DNA of 35,776 nt, from positions 1 through 35,776 of the forward strand of contig NZ_VMNW02000086.1 in assembly GCF_007713735.2 (NCBI RefSeq), in the 5' to 3' direction. The stretch is from Amycolatopsis acidicola. GTDB taxonomy: Bacteria; Actinomycetota; Actinomycetes; Mycobacteriales; Pseudonocardiaceae. Made by a program: the position numbers and the translations under genes. How positions within the stretch are numbered: the first letter of the stretch is position 1; each line of letters opens with the position of its first letter. Shown piece after piece: positions 31,725 to 35,776 of this stretch. A model generated the notes under the pieces. The model had not been told where the DNA came from and ran no database searches. It saw only the letters and a program-made list of their open reading frames with translations.

Positions 31725-31761
31725 GGGGCGGCATCTCCTCAGGGAGCGGCCGCCCCTTTTT
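31725..31761. terminator. Intrinsic terminator of whiB3
   Basis: GGGGCGGC (31725-31732) and GCCGCCCC (31749-31756) form an 8-bp stem followed by five T (31757-31761), the best U-tract terminator in the window. The tetR stop codon (31739) lies in its loop, so it can also end tetR transcription. Confidence 0.9.
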
Positions 31762-32347
31762 CTTGCGTGAACCGTGGCCAGGCGGCCATCGCGGCGTCCA
31801 CCACCGTTCGAAGATCCACTTCTCGCGCGCCGTCCAGTGCCTGAATCGCCAGACCGTGCAAGACAGTGCCGAAAAACCGGACCATAGCGTCGAGATCGGT
31901 GTTTTCCGGGATATCTCCGTCGGCGACACCCTGTGCGAGACGCACCCGCAGCGCATCGAGGTGCGCGCGCCGTTTTTGCGCCAGGAATTCCCGGATCGGC
32001 GTGTTCCGCGCCGTGCAATTCAGCCCGGAGAGCACCACCATGCAGCCCGGCGGATGGGCTTGGTCGGCGAAGGTCCGTGAGCGTTCGAGCAGCCACTCCT
32101 CGACGGCTTCGCGCGCCGTCTCTCGTCCGGCGCACCGGACCTCGAAGCGCTCTCCGTAGCGTTCGACGGCTTCCCGGAACAACGCCTCTTTGCTGCCGAA
32201 GGCCGCGTACAGGCTCGGCGAGTTGATGTCCATGGCCGCGGTCAGGTCGCTCATAGAAACGCCCTCGTAGCCGCGCTCCCAGAAGACCAGCATGGCCTTC
32301 TCGAGCGCGGCGTCACGGTCGAAGGTGCGGGGACGGCCTCGGGGCAT
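31739..32347 (-). CDS. TetR-family transcriptional repressor
   Basis: A 202-residue repressor. The N-terminal helix-turn-helix (about 10-55) reads LEKAMLVFWERGYEGVSMSDL, then MDINSPSLYAAFGSKEALF. The C-terminal ligand-binding domain has the pattern of the AcrR/YcdC-like group with one Cys in PPGCMVVL and one in LNCTARNT. It is divergent from an SDR oxidoreductase gene and two related CGATCG-centred elements lie between them, so it probably represses itself and the oxidoreductase until a small ligand binds (inference). ATG at 32347 is preceded by TAGAAT with 6-nt spacing (leaderless). Its 3' end runs into the whiB3 terminator. Confidence 0.92.
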   Translation of the reverse strand: MPRGRPRTFDRDAALEKAMLVFWERGYEGVSMSDLTAAMDINSPSLYAAFGSKEALFREAVERYGERFEVRCAGRETAREAVEEWLLERSRTFADQAHPPGCMVVLSGLNCTARNTPIREFLAQKRRAHLDALRVRLAQGVADGDIPENTDLDAMVRFFGTVLHGLAIQALDGAREVDLRTVVDAAMAAWPRFTQEKGAAAP

Positions 32348-32361
32348 GCGGCCATTCTATG

Positions 32362-32433
32362 TCGATCGCTACAAAAAGCTTGACCGCGGTGCCCGGCAGC
32401 TCTAATTTCTGTGCCGATCGATACAGAATCTTG
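32362..32433. promoter_or_regulatory. Paired TetR operators and SDR promoter
   Basis: CGATCG(C/A)TACA occurs twice in the same orientation, at 32363-32373 and 32415-32425, the second within the near-palindrome CTGTGCCGATCGATACAG (32409-32426). A strong promoter for the SDR gene, TTGACC (32380-32385), 17 nt, TAATTT (32403-32408), lies between them; the second operator starts right after its -10 and covers the start point. The first operator overlaps the tetR promoter. Confidence 0.65.
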
Positions 32434-32444
32434 GGAGGTTACTC

Positions 32445-33185
32445 GTGGCGGTACTCGAGGGGAAGACGGCGCTGGTCACCGGGGCCAGCAGGGGCATCGG
32501 CGCGGCCATCGCGGTGCGGCTGGCGGCCGAGGGCGCGAACGTCGCGATCACCTACGAGAGGTCACGCGACCGCGCGGAAGAGGTGGTCGCGGAGATCGAG
32601 GGGCTCGGCCGCAAGGCGATCGCGATCCAGGCCGATTCGGCGGACGCCGACGCCGTCACCGGCGCCGTGGACCGCACCGCGGAAACGCTGGGCGGGCTGG
32701 ACATCCTGGTGAACAACGCCGGGATCTTCCCGAAGGCGCCGATCGGCGAACTCGCGCTCGCGGACCTCGACCGGGCGCTGGCGGTGAACGTGCGCGCGCC
32801 CTTCGTCGCGGCCATGGCGGCGACCAAGTACCTGCCCGAAGGCGGCCGGGTCATCACGATCGGCAGCACGCTGGCGGACCGGCTCGTGCCTTCCGGGTTC
32901 AGCGTCTACTCGGCGACGAAGTCCGCGCTTTCCGGGTTCACCAAGGGAATCGCGCGCGATCTCGGGCCGCGCGGGATCACCGCGGTGCTGATCCATCCCG
33001 GGCCGACCGACACCGACATGAACCCGGCCGACGGGCCGCGCGCCAGGACGACGCTCGCCACCAGCGCGGTCGGCAGGCATGCGGCCCCCGCTGACATCGC
33101 GGCCACCGTCGCACACGTGGCCGGGCCCGCCGGCACGTTCATCACCGGTTCGGCGATCACCGTGGACGGCGGCGTGAACGCCTGA
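32445..33185 (+). CDS. Short-chain dehydrogenase/reductase (SDR), NAD(P)-dependent
   Basis: A 246-residue classical SDR. The nucleotide-binding TGASRGIG motif is at 12-19, NNAG at 90-93, and the catalytic Ser141 (GSTLA), Tyr155 and Lys159 (YSATK) are present; the end ITGSAITVDGGVNA is typical. It resembles 3-oxoacyl-ACP-reductase-like enzymes, but the substrate is unknown; control by a divergent TetR repressor suggests a role in handling an exogenous or toxic carbonyl compound (inference). GTG at 32445 has GGGAGG (32433-32438) 6 nt upstream. Confidence 0.94.
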   Translation: MAVLEGKTALVTGASRGIGAAIAVRLAAEGANVAITYERSRDRAEEVVAEIEGLGRKAIAIQADSADADAVTGAVDRTAETLGGLDILVNNAGIFPKAPIGELALADLDRALAVNVRAPFVAAMAATKYLPEGGRVITIGSTLADRLVPSGFSVYSATKSALSGFTKGIARDLGPRGITAVLIHPGPTDTDMNPADGPRARTTLATSAVGRHAAPADIAATVAHVAGPAGTFITGSAITVDGGVNA

Positions 33186-33200
33186 AAGTGTTGGCGCGCA

Positions 33201-33240
33201 AGGAAAGGGCGGCACCCCCGAGGGGATGCCGCCCTTTCCT
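33201..33240. terminator. Bidirectional terminator between SDR and groEL1
   Basis: AGGAAAGGGCGGCA (33201-33214) pairs over 14 bp with TGCCGCCCTTTCCT (33227-33240); inner CCCC/GGGG extends it. CTTTCCT and its complement give pyrimidine-rich 3' sides on both strands. It ends both convergent genes. Confidence 0.9.
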
Positions 33241-33251
33241 CTTGCGATGGA

Positions 33252-34868
33252 TCAGTGCGCGTGGCCGTGACCGTGGCCGTGCGCCTCCTCGTCCTCGTCG
33301 GCGGGCTTCTCGACCACGGAGCTCTCCGTGGTGAGCACGAGCCGGGCGATGGACGCCGCGTTGGCGACCGCGGAGCGGGTGACCTTGACCGGGTCGACGA
33401 TGCCGGCCGCGAGCAGGTCGGTGATCTCGCCGGTGGCCGCGTTCAGGCCGTGGCCCCAGCCCTGCTCCTGCACCTTGGACACGGTGACCGCGCCCTCGAG
33501 GCCGGCGTTGCTGGCGATCCAGTACAGCGGCGCGGTGAGCGCGTCACGGACGATCTTCACGCCCGTGGCCTCGTCACCGGTGAGGCCGAGGTCGTCCAGC
33601 TCCTTGACCGCGTGCACGAGCGCGGAACCACCGCCGGGCACGATGCCCTCCTCGACGGCCGCCTTGGTGGAAGCCACGGCGTCCTCGATGCGGTGCTTGC
33701 GCTCGTTCAGCTCGGTCTCGGTGGCCGCGCCGACCTTGATCACGGCGACGCCGCCGCCGAGCTTCGCCAGCCGCTCCTGCAGCTTCTCGCGGTCCCAGTC
33801 GGAGTCGGTGGTGTCGATCTCCTTGCGGATCTGCGCGATGCGAGCGTCGATGTCGGCCTTGGTGCCCTTGCCGTCGACGAGCGTCGTGGCGTCCTTGGTG
33901 ACCTCGACGCGACGGACCGAGCCCAGCGAGTCGAGCCCGATCTCGGACAGCTTCAGGCCGACCTCCGAGGAGACGACCTCGCCGCCCGTGACGACCGCGA
34001 GGTCGTCCAGGAACGCCTTGCGACGGTCACCGAAGAACGGCGCCTTCACGGCGACCGCGGTGATCGTCTTGCGGAGCGCGTTGACCACCAGGGTGGACAG
34101 CGCCTCGCCGTCGACGTCCTCGGCGATGATCAGCAGCGGCTTCTTGGCCTCGACGACCTTCTCCAGCACCGGGAGGAGGTCCGCCAGCGCGGAGATCTTC
34201 TCCCGGTGGAGCAGCACGTAGGCGTCCTCGAGGATCGCGCGCTGCTCTTCGGGGTTGGTCGCGAAGTGCGCCGACAGGTAGCCCTTGTCGAACTGGATAC
34301 CCTCGGTGATGTCGAGCTCGGTGGCCAGCGTGGAGGACTCCTCCACGGTGATCACGCCGTCCTCGCCGACCTTCTCCACGGCTTCGCCGAGCAGCTGGCC
34401 GATGGTGGCGTCACGAGAGGTGACCGTGCCGACCTGGGCGATGTTCTCGCGCCCCTTGACCGGCGTGGCCTTGCTCTTGAGCACCTCCACGACCTTGTCC
34501 GCGGCGGCCTCGATGCCGCGGCCGAGCGCCGTCGGGTTGGCACCGGCGGCCACGTTGCGCAGGCCGACCCGCACCAGGGACTGCGCCAGCACGGTGGCCG
34601 TGGTGGTGCCGTCACCGGCGACGTCGTTGGTCTTGGTGGCGACGTTCTTGGCCAGCTGGGCGCCGAGGTTCTCGAACGGGTCGTCCAGCTCGATCTCACG
34701 GGCGACGGTGACCCCGTCGAGCGTGATGGTCGGGCCACCGAACTTCTTGTCCAGCACGACGTGCCTGCCGCGCGGGCCGAGGGTGACCTTGACCGCGTCG
34801 GCCAGCTTGTTCACCCCGCGCTCGAGCGCCCGGCGGGCGTCCTCGTCGAAGTTGATCTGCTTAGGCAT
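33252..34868 (-). CDS. groL: 60-kDa chaperonin GroEL1
   Basis: ATP-dependent chaperonin of 538 residues. Conserved parts include KVTLGPRGRHVVLDKKFGGP, the nucleotide-binding DGTTTATVLAQ, and ERKHRIEDAVASTKAAVEEGIVPGGG in the equatorial domain with a break. The C-terminus is His-rich (HGHGHGHAH) instead of the usual Gly-Gly-Met repeat, a mark of the groES-linked GroEL1 paralogue of Actinobacteria; a second groEL with a GGM tail is expected elsewhere. The His-rich tail can bind metal (known for mycobacterial GroEL1). ATG at 34868 has GAGAGG upstream. It lies 75 nt after groES with a hairpin between. Confidence 0.98.
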   Translation of the reverse strand: MPKQINFDEDARRALERGVNKLADAVKVTLGPRGRHVVLDKKFGGPTITLDGVTVAREIELDDPFENLGAQLAKNVATKTNDVAGDGTTTATVLAQSLVRVGLRNVAAGANPTALGRGIEAAADKVVEVLKSKATPVKGRENIAQVGTVTSRDATIGQLLGEAVEKVGEDGVITVEESSTLATELDITEGIQFDKGYLSAHFATNPEEQRAILEDAYVLLHREKISALADLLPVLEKVVEAKKPLLIIAEDVDGEALSTLVVNALRKTITAVAVKAPFFGDRRKAFLDDLAVVTGGEVVSSEVGLKLSEIGLDSLGSVRRVEVTKDATTLVDGKGTKADIDARIAQIRKEIDTTDSDWDREKLQERLAKLGGGVAVIKVGAATETELNERKHRIEDAVASTKAAVEEGIVPGGGSALVHAVKELDDLGLTGDEATGVKIVRDALTAPLYWIASNAGLEGAVTVSKVQEQGWGHGLNAATGEITDLLAAGIVDPVKVTRSAVANAASIARLVLTTESSVVEKPADEDEEAHGHGHGHAH

Positions 34869-34890
34869 GTGAGTCCTCTCAGACAGCGAA

Positions 34891-34926
34891 ATGCCCCGGC
34901 CCCCGGCGAAGCGGGGCCCGGGGCAT
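34891..34926 (-). promoter_or_regulatory. Intercistronic hairpin groES-groEL1
   Basis: ATGCCCCGG (34891-34899) pairs with CCGGGGCAT (34918-34926), and inner CCCC (34901-34904) with GGGG (34913-34916). No U-tract follows. It may be a processing or partial-termination site setting the groES:groEL ratio; cleavage between the two cistrons is known in mycobacteria. Confidence 0.6.
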
Positions 34927-34943
34927 CAGCGCATACGCCGACG

Positions 34944-35237
34944 TCAGTTGACGACGGCCAGCACGTCGCGAGCGGACAGGATCAGGTAGTCCTCACCGTT
35001 GTACTTGACCTCGGTGCCGCCGTACTTGGAGTAGATCACCACGTCGCCGACGTTGACATCCACGGGAATGCGGTTGCCCTTGTCGTCCACGCGGCCCGGG
35101 CCCACGGCCAGAACCTTGCCCTCCTGGGGCTTTTCCTTGGCGGTGTCGGGGATGACGAGACCGGAAGCCGTCGTCTCCTCGGCCTCGCTCGTCTGGACAA
35201 CGATCTTGTCCTCGAGCGGTTTGATGTTCACGCTCAC
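34944..35237 (-). CDS. groS: 10-kDa co-chaperonin GroES
   Basis: Heptameric lid of the chaperonin, 97 residues. The pattern VNIKPLEDKIVVQ, the mobile loop region ETTASGLVIPDTAKEKPQEG, VLAVGPGRVDDKG and the end GEDYLILSARDVLAVVN are standard. A GTG at 35252 would add five residues, but the GTG at 35237 gives the normal length and has GGAGG 9 nt upstream, so it is chosen. Transcription is under a CIRCE operator and continues through groEL1. Confidence 0.97.
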   Translation of the reverse strand: MSVNIKPLEDKIVVQTSEAEETTASGLVIPDTAKEKPQEGKVLAVGPGRVDDKGNRIPVDVNVGDVVIYSKYGGTEVKYNGEDYLILSARDVLAVVN

Positions 35238-35346
35238 CGGGTTGACCTCCACGGGTCGTCGAAAGCGTTGGCAGGTGTACTTACAGGTTTTTGGCGCCTT
35301 CCACCCCCGCCGTCGCGGGTGCCGGGGCGTGTGCGGTGCCGTGCAA

Positions 35347-35373
35347 TTAGCACTCTAGCCACGCGAGTGCCAA
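35347..35373 (-). promoter_or_regulatory. CIRCE operator (HrcA site) of groES-groEL1
   Basis: TTAGCACTC-N9-GAGTGCCAA (35347-35373) matches the CIRCE consensus TTAGCACTC-N9-GAGTGCTAA with one mismatch. On the minus strand its first bases TTGGCA make a -35, with GCTAAT/CTAATT-like -10 options 16-17 nt on, so HrcA binding would block the promoter. This implies heat-shock regulation by HrcA. Confidence 0.93.
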
Positions 35374-35438
35374 CGCCGCAAGGAGGGTCGCTTTTGACCT
35401 GCACGAAGGACCTGACCCGGGACTTTGCCGCAGGTGGC

Positions 35439-35486
35439 GGAGTTGCCCCCGGAGTTGCCCTCGGAGTTGGCCTCGGAGTTGAGCGG
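35439..35486. repeat. Four tandem 12-bp units
   Basis: GGAGTTGCCCCC, GGAGTTGCCCTC, GGAGTTGGCCTC and GGAGTTGAGCGG lie head to tail at 35439, 35451, 35463 and 35475, the last diverged. The multiple-of-three period would encode NSEG-like residues on the minus strand, but no credible gene contains it. Confidence 0.8.
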
Positions 35487-35657
35487 CAACCCACCCAACT
35501 CCCCAACCCAGCCACGCTGGGAGCTGTGGGTGTCTGCAAAACCCCCTGTTATCCCGGAGCCAGCCCGTCCGGCGAGGACATTCTTTCTCTTTTCCCCTCG
35601 GCTTTGCTTGGTCGTTGCGCTGGGGCAGCAACGGACGCGCGGGGGCCGCGCTGTGTG

Positions 35658-35720
35658 CACCCCTCCGCCGCCCCGATCTCGGAGTGTAAGCAGGCTGGGG
35701 ATCGGAGCGGCGGAGGGGTG
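35658..35720. terminator. 21-bp inverted repeat, probable terminator of an adjacent gene
   Basis: 35658-35678 and 35700-35720 are inverted copies with one mismatch and a 21-nt loop (arms start CACCCCTCCGCCGC). It is suitably placed to end a minus-strand gene beyond the right edge, and to shield the groES promoter from read-through. Confidence 0.6.
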
Positions 35721-35776
35721 TGGTCGTCGGGACGGCTCGCTTCGCGTTGCCGACCGGCGGTTGAGGGGGTTGGGGC

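Larger units (their letters stand above)
35374..35776. other. Non-coding stretch upstream of groES at the window edge
   Basis: No convincing gene. It holds a 12-bp tandem repeat (35439-35486) and a 21-bp inverted repeat (35658-35720). In mycobacteria and Streptomyces the next gene outward lies close to groES, so the edge beyond 35720 may be the 3' flank of another gene on the minus strand (inference). Confidence 0.6.

Noticed and set aside
35439..35486. CRISPR-like repeats
   Set aside because: The 12-bp units are contiguous with no spacers and no cas genes are nearby.

Overview
The window is very GC-rich actinobacterial chromosome, most probably from a Pseudonocardiaceae genus such as Amycolatopsis (inference from gene content and order, not from a search). 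It contains two gene blocks that are conserved across Actinobacteria. One matches the mycobacterial M23 peptidase - uvrD1 - chorismate mutase neighbourhood (positions 1021-6654). The other matches choD - guaB3 - guaB2 - DUF5319 - rsdA - sigD - (bldM) - Rv3415c-like - whiB3/whiD - groEL1/groES (21930-35373). It is ordinary core chromosome. I see no prophage, integrase, transposase, CRISPR array, rRNA or tRNA.

Layout. 1-1020 is a repeat-rich non-coding stretch. 1021-6654 holds an M23 peptidase, a shortened threonyl-tRNA-synthetase-like gene, pcrA, a DUF1707 membrane protein and chorismate mutase. 6728-12190 is a signalling and membrane cluster: a small membrane protein, two related single-pass proteins, a Ser/Thr protein kinase and a pseudokinase. 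12319-14204 is a divergent LysR / EamA exporter pair. 14208-17775 is a two-component system with PspC-type membrane proteins. 17776-17937 is a large inverted repeat between convergent genes. 17937-26881 holds a GIDE-domain protein, guaA, an aldehyde dehydrogenase, a ChoD-like GMC oxidoreductase, guaB3, guaB and DUF5319, which includes much of the GMP branch of purine synthesis. 26941-31711 is a developmental/stress regulatory set (rsdA, sigD, bldM-like, TPR-like, MerR-like, whiB3). 31739-33185 is a tetR/SDR pair, and 33252-35373 is groES-groEL1 under a CIRCE operator. 35374-35776 is non-coding.

The most interesting signals are two short leader-peptide genes, each placed directly before an amino-acid-related gene. 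Upstream of chorismate mutase, a 20-codon peptide with clustered Phe and Tyr codons is followed by a terminator hairpin and a perfect 9-nt competing antiterminator pairing, which is a complete candidate Phe/Tyr transcription attenuator. Upstream of the shortened ThrRS, a 16-codon peptide with a Val-Val-Val-Thr-Thr run is followed by a strong hairpin and then a second hairpin that buries the synthetase ribosome-binding site. Both leaders have a -10 element 6-7 nt before the ATG and so look leaderless. That same spacing recurs before at least seven other genes here. Other notable points are a pseudokinase lacking the catalytic Asp beside an intact kinase, a duplicated gene 3' end, a BldM-like regulator without a phospho-acceptor Asp, and substitutions in the ThrRS substrate pocket.
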